Shown: positions 1-9,189, numbered from the stretch's first letter. The stretch: 64,000 bases of DNA from Acholeplasmataceae bacterium UBA5769 (GCA_002418725.1 DIER01000043.1:62001-126000), one strand, 5' to 3'. The notes: generated by a model not told the origin, from the sequence alone. Numbers and translations: made by a program.

Positions 1-1203
1 AACATTACAGTTATTGAGGAAAAAGCTGCAGCCGACTACGGCGCATTAGCTGACAAGATCGCACTAGCGATTCCAGCAGGTACTGCACCAGACATCGCTG
101 AAAGCTATCCAGATCATATCGCTCGTTATGCACAAGCAAAAGCACCTCTTGCATTAAACCACTTCATTAACCATCCAACCCTTGGTTACAGTGAAGCAGA
201 AATTGCAGATTTCCTACCTGGCTTATGGGCAGAAGGTCAAAGCTATGACAACGAAGGTACCATTCTTTCCTTACCATTTACGAAGTCAAGTGAAGCATTC
301 TTCTACAATGCAACTTATTTCCAACAACACGGTTATGCTGTACCAACCACTTGGGACGAAGTTTTCGCGATTGCTGAAGATATCAAACTTCGTGAACCAG
401 ATGCGATTCCTTTTGGTTATGATTCTGAAGATAACCTCTTCATTACCGCTTCTAAACAATGGGATGCACCATACACTGGTTATAACGAAGAAACCGGTAA
501 AGGTGAAGTTCAACTTAACAATGCAAAATCTAAGGAAATGGTTGAATACTTCAAGGATAAGGTTGATAGAGGTTTAATGCTTACACGTAGTTTAAATGGT
601 AACGCATATACTTCAGATATCATGAAGACAAACAAGAAGTTATACATGTATGTCGGTTCTACCGGTGGTACACGTTATGCTTACATCGGCGCAAGCACCA
701 CTGTATTTAACGCAGGATACCGTGCAGGTGTTGCACCGCTTCCAGCAAAAGATGCGGAACATCGTTTCCAAATCCAACAAGGACCAAACATTAACTTGTT
801 CAATTCTAAAGATGAGCAAAAGATGATTGCAGCATGGTTATTTGCTAAATTCATGTTATCCCCAGAAAGATCAGCTGAGTTCTGTATTCCATCGGGATAT
901 GCACCCATCCGCTATTCCGCTTATGAAACAGAAGCATGGACAAATTATGTAGCATCCATTGTTGAAAATCCAACAACGATGCAACAAGCTCAAGATAAAC
1001 TCGTTAAAGAAGCTATTGAAATCTTCTTAAATAACGGCGAAATCTTCTTTACATCTGCAGTCTTCAATTTAAGTTCTAAGACAAGAACTGAAGCTGGGGC
1101 ATTATTAGTTAAGATTTTAGCGTATAATGCAACAGATCAAGCTGCTCTTAGAGCATATATCGATCAAGAATATCAAAAGAGTTATGATTTTATCACCAGA
1201 TAA
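1..1203 (+). CDS. Extracellular solute-binding protein, ABC sugar-type (5' truncated)
   Basis: The reading frame is open from the first base of the window, so the N-terminus and any lipoprotein signal lie outside. The 400 visible residues look like a family 1 (UgpB/MalE-like) binding protein: an early AGTAPDI stretch, SLPFTKSSEAFFYN followed by PTTWDEV in the first lobe, and a late IAAWLFAKFMLSPE helix with an SGYAPIR turn, all typical of carbohydrate ABC receptors. It would bind a substrate outside the membrane and deliver it to a permease. No permease or ATPase follows; two lipoprotein genes do, so the transporter genes are either upstream of the window or elsewhere. The substrate cannot be read from the sequence. 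Confidence 0.85.
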   Translation, partial: NITVIEEKAAADYGALADKIALAIPAGTAPDIAESYPDHIARYAQAKAPLALNHFINHPTLGYSEAEIADFLPGLWAEGQSYDNEGTILSLPFTKSSEAFFYNATYFQQHGYAVPTTWDEVFAIAEDIKLREPDAIPFGYDSEDNLFITASKQWDAPYTGYNEETGKGEVQLNNAKSKEMVEYFKDKVDRGLMLTRSLNGNAYTSDIMKTNKKLYMYVGSTGGTRYAYIGASTTVFNAGYRAGVAPLPAKDAEHRFQIQQGPNINLFNSKDEQKMIAAWLFAKFMLSPERSAEFCIPSGYAPIRYSAYETEAWTNYVASIVENPTTMQQAQDKLVKEAIEIFLNNGEIFFTSAVFNLSSKTRTEAGALLVKILAYNATDQAALRAYIDQEYQKSYDFITR

Positions 1204-1244
1204 TTGATGATAATTGAGATAAAAAAATATAAAGGAGAAATGGA

Positions 1245-4022
1245 ATGAGAAAATTATTAGTCTTATTTGCGGTTCTCGCATTCGGCTTCTTACTCGCTTC
1301 TTGCAAAGAGAAGGTAGATCCTGCTACTGAGGATTTACAAAGCGCGTATGACAGTCTTAGTGCCCTAATTGCAGACCCAACCAACATTACGGGTGGATTT
1401 GAAGTACCAACCACATTATATGGTAACGTCACAGCTACATGGACATCAAGCAACCCAGGTGTTGTCACTGTTGGTGCAGCAAACAATGGTTTTGCGAACA
1501 TTACGGTTAACCGTCCAGCATTTGGTCAACCCAATGTGAACGTCACATTATCAGTTGTTTTATCGATCCCTTCAGAACTTGATGCTAAAAAGACACTTAC
1601 CAAAGATTGGTCAGTTGTTCTAACCATCGTCGCAAACACAGTTGAGGAAATCACGATTGACAGTGTAGCAGATATTTTAGCTCTTAAAGATCCTGCATAC
1701 TCTAAGACATACCAAGTCAGCCTACAAAATATGACAATATTTGCTAAGGGTGATACAACGTTTGCTTATGACGGCACAGGTATTATTCAAGTTTACAGTG
1801 GTAATCAAGCCAACTTAGTAAAAGGCAAAGTGTATACCATTGATGCAACTATTGAATGGTATTTCGGTATTTGGGAACTTACAAAGTGGACTGCAGTTGA
1901 ACAAACAACAGCAACACCACAGTATCCAACTAAAGAAATTATCGAAAGCGTTAATACAAAGATTGATGCGTTAATCGCAGCAAATGAACATACATACGCA
2001 GGTAAAACAGCAAGTGCTGGTAACATGGAACCTATTTACGCAACCGTAACAGGTAAAGTGTATATGATTCCTGGCGATACAGGTAACTATAATACTTATA
2101 TCGTTGATACAGCATATGACACAACGCAAGACTGGGTTCCAGGTTCTGCGGAAGCTCCAGGTCGCGGATTCATGGTTTATTATGGTACAAATGATTTTAC
2201 AACGCTACGCTTATACAATGGTATTACCGTAACGATTGACGTTGTTATCTATACATACCGTTCAAATAACCAAGCGTTCGCAATTTACTACGTTGGTGGT
2301 CCAGAAGGTATTGATGCAACTTTAACAGATGCTCAAAAACTAGAAATTGACTCTAACGCAGTCTCACTACCAGAAGCAATGTTAGCGGATGGCACATTAT
2401 CATTACCAGCTACCGGAGCAAATGGTTCTACGATTGTATGGTCATTTACAAATGCTGAAAATGCAGACAACAGTTTAATCAACTTAACAACCGGTGCAGT
2501 GACTGTTCCAGTTGGAAGACAAACAACCGTTGGCTTGACAGCTACCATTTCCTATGGTGCGTTAACTCCAGTCGTTAAGACATTTAATGTCAAACTTGGT
2601 GAATACCCAGTATCAACGATTGCAGACGTAAGAGCAGCTACAACCGGTACATTTAGAATCCAAGGTGTTGTTATTGGTTATATTGCAAATAACACCATCG
2701 CTATTCAAGATGCAACTGGTGGTATCTCTGTATTTAAGAGCACCGGCGTTGCTGATTTAGCAGCACTTATTGGTCACACCGTTGACTTAATTGGTACAAG
2801 AGGTGCATTTGGTGGTCTTATCCAGCTTACAAATCATACCGTTATTGATTTAGGCGAAGCAACATTACCCGCAGCGTTTAATCTTCAAACGGTCGCTGAA
2901 TGGAATGCTACCACATTACTTCCATACCAATCAACACGTGTTAACTTAACCAACATGAAGATTACTGCGTGGACAGATGCTAACTTCAGTAATATCGAAA
3001 TGACATTACTTGATGAAACAACGGGTAACACCATTAACTTTAAGTGGGATAGCCGTGTAACACTTCCTGAACTAGACTTCTTAAAGGCAACTAAAGTTGG
3101 CGATTATGTCACATTTAGTGGCGCAGCTCTAGGTTGGGCAAGCAATAACCCATTGTTAACCATTACACATGGTAACCAAATTGCAGCAGGTACAGCTCCT
3201 GTCTTAACTGATGCAAACTATGTTACTTTAGATCAAAAAGCATTAACCATCGTCACAGCGTATAATGCAGATGGAACCATTACATTACCAGTTGCTGGTA
3301 CAAATGGATCTACCATTTCTTGGGCATTTACAGATGCTGAAGATGAAGACAATGCACTGATTGATTTAGTTGCTGGAACGATCACTTTACCTGCACAACC
3401 AGGTACAGTTCAAGTAAGCTTAACAGCTACACTCACAAAAGGCACTGAAACTGCAACGAAGGTATTTGTTGTATCTATTTCAAAAGCTGAACCAACACCT
3501 GAGTTATTCTTCTCTGAATATATTGAAGGTTCAAGTAATAATAAGGCTCTTGAAATCTACAACCCAACGAACCAAACTGTTGATCTAACGCAATATAAAG
3601 TTGTCCTTTATTCAAATGGTGCAGCTACTTATAGCAACAATATCACGTTAACTGGAACATTAGCTCCAGGCGAAGTCTTCGTCATCATCAACCCAAGTAC
3701 AACTGGTGTTGATCCACTGCTTACAGCGGCAGGCGATGTTTCTTCAAACGTAACCTTCTACAACGGTGATGATGCGATTGCATTAATCAAGATTGTTGGT
3801 ACAGAAGAAGTTATTATTGACGTTATTGGTATCATTGGTGAAGATCCAGGTACACATTGGGTTGTTGGTACAGGTAGCACACTAGACTACACACTCGTTA
3901 GAAATGCAAACGTAACTTATGGTACTTCCATTTGGGATCCAACACAATGGACAGTTTATCCAAACAATACGTTCACGTATTTAGGTTCACACACATCAGT
4001 TGCTCCAGCTCCTGCTGAATAA
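1245..4022 (+). CDS. Large surface lipoprotein with Ig-like, OB-like and lamin-tail domains
   Basis: A 925-residue predicted lipoprotein: a short charged start, hydrophobic core and lipobox LLASC with Cys20. An Ig-like unit (about 25-130, WTSSNPGVVTV) is followed by beta-rich segments I read as OB-like (about 135-350). Two near-duplicate Ig-like units lie at about 359-455 and 654-748; both contain a D/NGT-L-LP-GNGST-I-W pattern. Between them are two more beta-rich segments; the one at 457-548 (RIQGVVIGYIANNTIAIQD) is a good match to extracellular OB-fold domains found with nucleases. A lamin-tail domain begins near 753 (FFSEYIEGSSNNKALEIYNP) and fills the C-terminus. No catalytic motif is seen. 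An SD (aaaggag) precedes ATG, and a terminator follows. Probably an adhesin or substrate-binding surface protein; the function is unknown. Confidence 0.75.
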   Translation: MRKLLVLFAVLAFGFLLASCKEKVDPATEDLQSAYDSLSALIADPTNITGGFEVPTTLYGNVTATWTSSNPGVVTVGAANNGFANITVNRPAFGQPNVNVTLSVVLSIPSELDAKKTLTKDWSVVLTIVANTVEEITIDSVADILALKDPAYSKTYQVSLQNMTIFAKGDTTFAYDGTGIIQVYSGNQANLVKGKVYTIDATIEWYFGIWELTKWTAVEQTTATPQYPTKEIIESVNTKIDALIAANEHTYAGKTASAGNMEPIYATVTGKVYMIPGDTGNYNTYIVDTAYDTTQDWVPGSAEAPGRGFMVYYGTNDFTTLRLYNGITVTIDVVIYTYRSNNQAFAIYYVGGPEGIDATLTDAQKLEIDSNAVSLPEAMLADGTLSLPATGANGSTIVWSFTNAENADNSLINLTTGAVTVPVGRQTTVGLTATISYGALTPVVKTFNVKLGEYPVSTIADVRAATTGTFRIQGVVIGYIANNTIAIQDATGGISVFKSTGVADLAALIGHTVDLIGTRGAFGGLIQLTNHTVIDLGEATLPAAFNLQTVAEWNATTLLPYQSTRVNLTNMKITAWTDANFSNIEMTLLDETTGNTINFKWDSRVTLPELDFLKATKVGDYVTFSGAALGWASNNPLLTITHGNQIAAGTAPVLTDANYVTLDQKALTIVTAYNADGTITLPVAGTNGSTISWAFTDAEDEDNALIDLVAGTITLPAQPGTVQVSLTATLTKGTETATKVFVVSISKAEPTPELFFSEYIEGSSNNKALEIYNPTNQTVDLTQYKVVLYSNGAATYSNNITLTGTLAPGEVFVIINPSTTGVDPLLTAAGDVSSNVTFYNGDDAIALIKIVGTEEVIIDVIGIIGEDPGTHWVVGTGSTLDYTLVRNANVTYGTSIWDPTQWTVYPNNTFTYLGSHTSVAPAPAE

Positions 4023-4055
4023 ACTGACATCTATTTGATTTAAACATGATGTTAT

Positions 4056-4084
4056 AAAGAGCATGGCTCCGTGCCGTGCTCTTT
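4056..4084 (+). terminator. Intrinsic terminator after the large lipoprotein gene
   Basis: A 12-bp stem (aaagagcatggc with gccgtgctcttt, one G-U pair) around a 5-nt loop directly after the stop. The downstream T-run is short, so it may be leaky towards the next gene. Confidence 0.65.
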
Positions 4085-4123
4085 CACTCATGTTTTCTAT
4101 ACACATTAAAGGAACGGGTCATC

Positions 4124-5026
4124 ATGAATACACAATGGATTTGGCGAATCATCTACATCATCTTTATTGGTTCGATTACTTTTGTTGTCGCCACTTTTAG
4201 TGAGGCTGCGAAAGTAGTTAATTTTTTGCAAGATAATGAAGTTGTATTAAAAGAAAACAAACAAGCTTTGATTGCTGCTACCGTGATTGCCAATGAACAT
4301 AATGGTACGGATGTCTATGTACTTAAAGATCCTCTATACCAACAAACATTTGAACAAACAAGCACATCATTAACCGTTTCCATCTATCCACTCGTTAAGT
4401 TTAAAGAAGGACTTTCAACGAACGCTATCGCCATCTTAGTAACCGATTTAGACATTAAAGATACGTTAGCTAAAACAGATGATAATGATGAACATATCAT
4501 CTATACAGAACTTGTCTTTGACAGAGACCTCGATGTTTCAAATGCTGATAAAAGATTATTTACCGAATACATGACCCCACTTTTTGATAATTCAGGACGT
4601 ATGATTATCATCAACCAAGATGTTCTGATGACAAGTAGTGGACAAGCCATATTTCAAACGCTATCGTTCTCTTATGAAGTGCAATCTGGAGATAAAATCA
4701 CCGTTGTCGTTTTAGCAAACAGCAACTTGGTGACCGATCAACCAAGCGATATATTTGATCAATCTATACCACGTGATATCGCAGCACTAACGGAAGAAAA
4801 CCTCGACTTAGTGACGCAGTTTGGCACAGAAAACTTGACCCAAAACACTGCGATCTATTATGACGCATCATGGCTGGAAAAGCTTAACAGTTATAACTAT
4901 ATTTATGTTAGAAACGTACTCATAGAGTTCGCGATTGTATTACCCATCACGTATTTTCTTTTCTTCCACAAATATGTTTTAAGAAGAATTAGACTAAATC
5001 GTCAACACCAATCCACAGGAACATAA
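4124..5026 (+). CDS. Membrane protein of unknown function, two terminal TM segments
   Basis: I do not recognise a family. The 300-residue product has one TM segment near the N-terminus (IWRIIYIIFIGSITFVVATF) and one near the C-terminus (about 273-292, FAIVLPITYFLFFH), ending in a basic RRIRLNRQHQ tail. The roughly 230 residues between are soluble-looking, beta-rich and acidic, and probably extracellular. An earlier ATG in frame exists but would start inside the preceding terminator; this ATG has an aaagga SD ten bases upstream. It lies between two lamin-tail lipoprotein genes, so a role in the same surface process is possible but is inference only. Confidence 0.65.
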   Translation: MNTQWIWRIIYIIFIGSITFVVATFSEAAKVVNFLQDNEVVLKENKQALIAATVIANEHNGTDVYVLKDPLYQQTFEQTSTSLTVSIYPLVKFKEGLSTNAIAILVTDLDIKDTLAKTDDNDEHIIYTELVFDRDLDVSNADKRLFTEYMTPLFDNSGRMIIINQDVLMTSSGQAIFQTLSFSYEVQSGDKITVVVLANSNLVTDQPSDIFDQSIPRDIAALTEENLDLVTQFGTENLTQNTAIYYDASWLEKLNSYNYIYVRNVLIEFAIVLPITYFLFFHKYVLRRIRLNRQHQSTGT

Positions 5027-5088
5027 GACATTTATCTTTACTGCATAAATGATTGACATATGTTAAATTTATAATGAGGTGATTCCAT

Positions 5089-6294
5089 TTGAAAAAACTA
5101 AGTATGCTATTTTTCATCATGGCCATCGGATTTGGACTTGCTGCTTGCGGTAAGACCAATTCGCCGATTGTCATTTCTAAAGTTTTTGAAACAACCGTTC
5201 AAGCAAACAATATGTTAGAACTTTATAATCCATCCGATAAAGATATCGATTTAAAGGATTATAAATTTCAATTTTACACCAATGGCTCAATCGAAGTTTC
5301 TTATACCATCGATTTGGTAGGTACCATCAAAGCGAAATCTTTCTTCTTAGTTGGTAGTGGTTTATCAACCAACACCACTTTAACGGAGAAATTTGATTTT
5401 GTTTTCGAAGGTGATACACTACCCTTTAATGGAAATGATGACATTGAACTCGTTTACAAGAAACAAGTCATTGATTTTATTGGTTATCCCGGTCAAGATA
5501 TCACCTTTGGTCACGAACTTACCATGATTCGTATTGGCTTACTTGAATCCTATGCACCATCTAAAACATTCAATCCATTTAACTTTATTTACTACTTACC
5601 CGAAATGTATCAATACATTAAAAACGACAATTATGAGATCAAAACACTTGAAGATTTATACGCAGGTCCTAGACTTGAAGACCGCTATAAAGCGATGCCA
5701 TACGTTGATGAAAATAACCCCAATATTGGTGGTGGTGGCGCTGTTTTAACAACCGTTTCTGGCATCGCTGACGGCGATACAGCATTCTTCAATGCCAAAG
5801 ATGGTTTTGGTGGTGGCTCAATGCGTTATTTCTACTTAAACACACCTGAAGTCAATGGTTCTCATGTCTCAGCAGAACCATGGGGATATGTGGCAAGTAA
5901 ATATAACAAGCAGTTCTTATTAAACAACGCATCACAAAAAGAAATTCATGTGCAATCCATGAAGGGTTATGCACTTAATGAAGGTTATGGTCGTTATTTA
6001 GGTCTTGTTTGGGTTAATGGTTATCTCTCACAATTTTTAATTGTTGCTGAAGGTTTATCAGAAGATGTCGGAACAAACTATAATGACTATGATTTAGCGA
6101 TGCATTACAAAAATGTTCCTTATTTAACCTTCCTTCGATTTGCTGAACAAAGAGCGAAGGAAAATGGTTGGGGTGTCAAAGGTTATCCCGCAAATCCAAA
6201 CGGTGAAAAATCACCGGATTGGAATTATGATACCAACGTTTTAACGACAGAAAATCCAGTTTGGACGCCTCATTTAGCGCTTCCCTGGGCATAA
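5089..6294 (+). CDS. Lipoprotein with lamin-tail domain and staphylococcal-nuclease-like domain
   Basis: A 401-residue lipoprotein: lipobox GLAAC with Cys20. Residues about 25-130 form a lamin-tail domain (NNMLELYNPSDKDIDLKDY). Residues about 220-370 are a thermonuclease-like (SNase) fold: ADGDT (D228, D230), MRYFYLNTPE (R246, E254) and GYGRYLGLVW (R302), matching the Ca-binding, Arg35, Glu43 and Arg87 positions of staphylococcal nuclease. N251 replaces the second Ca-ligand aspartate of the usual DTPE motif. It is predicted to cleave extracellular DNA or RNA at the cell surface. The start is TTG, chosen because aggtg sits 7 bases upstream and the signal peptide begins there (MKKLSMLFF). Confidence 0.82.
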   Translation: MKKLSMLFFIMAIGFGLAACGKTNSPIVISKVFETTVQANNMLELYNPSDKDIDLKDYKFQFYTNGSIEVSYTIDLVGTIKAKSFFLVGSGLSTNTTLTEKFDFVFEGDTLPFNGNDDIELVYKKQVIDFIGYPGQDITFGHELTMIRIGLLESYAPSKTFNPFNFIYYLPEMYQYIKNDNYEIKTLEDLYAGPRLEDRYKAMPYVDENNPNIGGGGAVLTTVSGIADGDTAFFNAKDGFGGGSMRYFYLNTPEVNGSHVSAEPWGYVASKYNKQFLLNNASQKEIHVQSMKGYALNEGYGRYLGLVWVNGYLSQFLIVAEGLSEDVGTNYNDYDLAMHYKNVPYLTFLRFAEQRAKENGWGVKGYPANPNGEKSPDWNYDTNVLTTENPVWTPHLALPWA

Positions 6295-6316
6295 TACAAC
6301 CATCCCGAAAAGGATC

Positions 6317-6346
6317 AAGCACCGAGGTATATCCTGGTGCTTTTTG
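6317..6346 (+). terminator. Intrinsic terminator after the nuclease lipoprotein gene
   Basis: aagcacc pairs with ggtgctt, extended by agg/cct past one bulged G, followed by a T-run. Confidence 0.75.
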
Positions 6347-6388
6347 TATCAAAACAACCGCAAGATTATCGTTTTTTTATGTATTGTA

Positions 6389-6397
6389 TGATATACT
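6389..6397 (+). promoter_or_regulatory. Extended -10 promoter for the DHH genes
   Basis: TGaTATACT lies about 30 bases upstream of the first DHH gene; no good -35 is visible at 16-18 bases. Confidence 0.45.
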
Positions 6398-6428
6398 ATC
6401 ATAATACGTTAGAAAGGAAATAAGGTCT

Positions 6429-7388
6429 ATGAATATCAAACGAAACATCATTCATCTCATTGAATCCTATGATCAAATCATTATCCACCGTCACTCAAGA
6501 CCAGACATGGATGCGATTGGATCACAATACGGACTCTATTTGACCATTAAAGAAAATTATCCAGAAAAGAGGGTTTATGTCGTTGGAGATTCCAACGATA
6601 TGGTCTATCTAGCAAAGATGGACACCATACCCGACGCTTATTATATCAATGCATTAGCGATCATTACCGATGTGTCTGTTTCACGTTTGGTAAGCGATGA
6701 TCGCTATCGTTTAGCCAATGACTTAATCATCATTGATCATCACCAAAACGATACCGATATTGAAAACGTCACCTTGTTTTATAAAGACCCCAATTTCGCA
6801 TCAGCATCTGAAATGATCGTTGACATCATCAAAGACATGAATTTGAAAGTATCACCCGAAGCAGCGACTTATCTCTATGGTGGGATGGTGACAGACACAG
6901 GTAGATTTTTATATTTAAACAATGCGTCAAAAACATTTGAATTGGCATCTTATATCACACGCTTTGAGCCCTCTGTCCAAGATTTTTATGATTATATCTA
7001 CACAGAACCACTTCAAAAAAGACTGACAAAGAATTTATTTGCATCATTTGACATGACCGAAAATGGCGTGGCTTATCGCAAGAATGATGCAGAACTCATT
7101 CAAACATCTGGATTGGAGTTCCAAGCTATATCGAGAGGTATGGTCAACCAAATGGCTGGCATTAAAGAAGTTCCCATTTGGGCAAACTTCACCGAAGATG
7201 TTGAAAACAATTTAATCGTGGGTGAATTTCGAGCACGTGGTATCACGATTGTGGATATCGCGAAGAAATATGGTGGCGGTGGTCACAATCAAGCCTGCGG
7301 TGCAAGCTTGAAGGATTGGAACGAGGTAGACCTTGTTTTAAAAGATCTCGATGAAAGGGCAAAAGAATATGCAAAGAATACTAAATAA
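6429..7388 (+). CDS. DHH-family phosphoesterase (NrnA-like), copy 1
   Basis: 319 residues, full length for the bifunctional oligoribonuclease/pAp phosphatase (NrnA) type of DHH protein. Visible motifs: HSRPDMDAIGS (first metal motif), ITDVS, IIDHHQND (the DHH signature), a GGMVTDTGRF motif and the C-terminal DHHA1 substrate motif GGGGHNQACGAS. Members remove 5' nucleotides from short RNA or DNA, dephosphorylate pAp, or hydrolyse linear dinucleotides; which one cannot be told here. The SD is aaagga 11-16 bases upstream. It overlaps a second, paralogous DHH gene, and both are in an operon with a TtcA-like gene. Confidence 0.88.
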   Translation: MNIKRNIIHLIESYDQIIIHRHSRPDMDAIGSQYGLYLTIKENYPEKRVYVVGDSNDMVYLAKMDTIPDAYYINALAIITDVSVSRLVSDDRYRLANDLIIIDHHQNDTDIENVTLFYKDPNFASASEMIVDIIKDMNLKVSPEAATYLYGGMVTDTGRFLYLNNASKTFELASYITRFEPSVQDFYDYIYTEPLQKRLTKNLFASFDMTENGVAYRKNDAELIQTSGLEFQAISRGMVNQMAGIKEVPIWANFTEDVENNLIVGEFRARGITIVDIAKKYGGGGHNQACGASLKDWNEVDLVLKDLDERAKEYAKNTK

Positions 7389-8310
7389 AATAAAAGAATA
7401 TGAGACCATCATTATCCATGGTCATAAAAGACCAGATGGTGATTGCTACGGCGCACAATTTGGTTTAAAAAACATCATCACATCTTCATATCCAAGCAAA
7501 AAAGTTTATGTGGTAGGTGAGCGCAGTGATTTTGTCGATTTTGTCGGCAAAATGGATGTCATCACCGATGATGTTTATCAAGGTGCTTTATCGATTGTTG
7601 TTGATACAGCAGTCAAAGATCGTATTTCAGATCAACGCTATACCTTAGGAAAAGAAATCATTAAAATTGATCACCATATTCCAGTGGACAATTACGGGCA
7701 TTTGAGATGGGTTGATACAACGTTTCCTTCATGTGCACAAATGATTACTTATTTTTACAATAAGTTTAAGAGTGAATTAAAACTCACCGAAGAAGGGGCC
7801 ATCGCACTTTACACAGGAATCGTGACCGACACAGGCCGCTTTCGTTTTCGTGGCGTATCCAAATTAACCCATCAACTTGCAGGACTGCTCATTGAAAAGG
7901 GTGTTGATGTCGAATACATCGATCAAATGCTTTCAAAAGAGTCCTTAGAAATGATCGCACTTAAAGGCTATGTTTATTCAAATTTCGTAACAGCAAACGG
8001 CTTTGTCTACATCAAGATGACACGTGATGTGATCGAAAAGTACAACGTTACTGACGAACAAGCTGCGTCCAATGTCGGATTGATTGGTGGGATTGAAGGT
8101 TACCCTGTTTGGGCACTCTTCATGGAATACCCTTATGGAATTCGTATTCGCTTACGCTCATCTGGTCCAAATATCGATAAACTCGCTAACCAATACCAAG
8201 GTGGCGGACACGCAAAAGCTGCAGGATGCAAATTAGAATCTTGGGATCAACTCGATCAGTTTGTCAAAGATGCTGAAGCCGTTGTCGAAAACTATAGACG
8301 CGGGGTTTAG
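7369..8310 (+). CDS. DHH-family phosphoesterase (NrnA-like), copy 2
   Basis: 313 residues, a paralogue of the preceding gene with the same length and domain order: HGHKRPDGDCYGAQ, VVDTAV, IKIDHHIPVD, TGIVTDTGRF and GGGHAKAAG. All metal-binding residues appear intact, so it should be active. The chosen ATG aligns with the start of copy 1 and has aaaggg 9 bases upstream; an in-frame ATG 18 bases earlier has no SD. The gene begins 20 bases inside copy 1, which suggests translational coupling. The two copies may have split substrates (short oligonucleotides versus pAp or cyclic-dinucleotide breakdown products); this is inference. Confidence 0.85.
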   Translation: MQRILNKIKEYETIIIHGHKRPDGDCYGAQFGLKNIITSSYPSKKVYVVGERSDFVDFVGKMDVITDDVYQGALSIVVDTAVKDRISDQRYTLGKEIIKIDHHIPVDNYGHLRWVDTTFPSCAQMITYFYNKFKSELKLTEEGAIALYTGIVTDTGRFRFRGVSKLTHQLAGLLIEKGVDVEYIDQMLSKESLEMIALKGYVYSNFVTANGFVYIKMTRDVIEKYNVTDEQAASNVGLIGGIEGYPVWALFMEYPYGIRIRLRSSGPNIDKLANQYQGGGHAKAAGCKLESWDQLDQFVKDAEAVVENYRRGV

Positions 8311-8311
8311 T

Positions 8312-9187
8312 ATGTCAACGTCTTGTCAAACCATTTTGGTTGAAACACCAAAACTACCTCTAGAAGAGATTGAAAGAAGTTTAACGAAAACCTATCGTAA
8401 AGATATCTTTCGCCCTTTTGTTCAAGCAATCAACGCGTATGAGCTTGTTGAACCAGGCGATAAAATCGCGATTGGTATTTCCGGTGGGAAAGATTCATTG
8501 TTAATGGCAAAACTTTTTCAAGAACTCAAAAGACATAATAAAATACCTTTTGAGATCGTCTTCTTGTCGATGAATCCAGGTTTTCGTGAAGTGAATTTAG
8601 AACTTCTAGAAACAAACTGTAAATATCTTGAGATACCACTAACGATTAGAAACTCAGACGTGTTTTCCGTTGTCCAAAAGATTGCAAGTGAAAACCCATG
8701 TTACATGTGCGCAAGAATGCGCAGAGGTTTTTTGTATAATGCAGCCAAAGAACTTGGTTGTAATAAACTCGCTTTAGGACATCACTTTGATGATGTCATT
8801 GAAACCACATTGCTCAATGTATTCTACAATGGAACATTTAAGACCATGGTTCCCAAAATTAAAGCAGAAAACTTTGAGGACATTGAACTGATCAGACCCA
8901 TGATGTTTATCAAAGAAAAAGACATCATTCGCTGGACGGTTAAAAGCGGTATTCAAGCAATGAACTGTGGGTGCACAGTGGTTGCTGAAAAAACATCTTC
9001 AAAACGAAGAGAAATAAAAGAAATGATTAACAGCCTACGTAAGGTTAACCCTAATATCGATGCACACATCTTTAATGCGGGACAAAATGTTAATTTAGAA
9101 GCTATTTTAGGCTATCAAAAGGGAGAGGAAAAGGTTCACTTTAATACGCTTTATCGTGAACGAAATCCCAAACCCAGTAAAGAGTAA
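8312..9187 (+). CDS. TtcA-like tRNA 2-thiocytidine synthesis ATPase
   Basis: 291 residues with a PP-loop ATP pyrophosphatase motif (ISGGKDS), then PCYMCARMRRG and GHHFDDVIETTLLN, which closely follow the TtcA pattern (CxxC, GHHxDDxxET), and a late Cys pair in NCGCTV. TtcA proteins adenylate C32 of tRNA and insert sulfur using an Fe-S cluster bound by the cysteines. It starts one base after the previous stop with only a weak cgggg SD, so coupling to the DHH gene is likely. The family is clear; the exact tRNA target is not. A separate, true TilS is present at 29766-31055. Confidence 0.78.
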   Translation: MSTSCQTILVETPKLPLEEIERSLTKTYRKDIFRPFVQAINAYELVEPGDKIAIGISGGKDSLLMAKLFQELKRHNKIPFEIVFLSMNPGFREVNLELLETNCKYLEIPLTIRNSDVFSVVQKIASENPCYMCARMRRGFLYNAAKELGCNKLALGHHFDDVIETTLLNVFYNGTFKTMVPKIKAENFEDIELIRPMMFIKEKDIIRWTVKSGIQAMNCGCTVVAEKTSSKRREIKEMINSLRKVNPNIDAHIFNAGQNVNLEAILGYQKGEEKVHFNTLYRERNPKPSKE

Positions 9188-9189
9188 AC

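Noticed and set aside
538..1203. A gene start at the first ATG (538) for the solute-binding protein
   Set aside because: The frame is open and protein-like back to base 1, so the gene is truncated by the window edge rather than starting there.
5053..5075. TTGACA and TATAAT upstream of the nuclease lipoprotein
   Set aside because: The spacer is only 11 bases, too short for a sigma-A promoter, and the start would fall on the SD.
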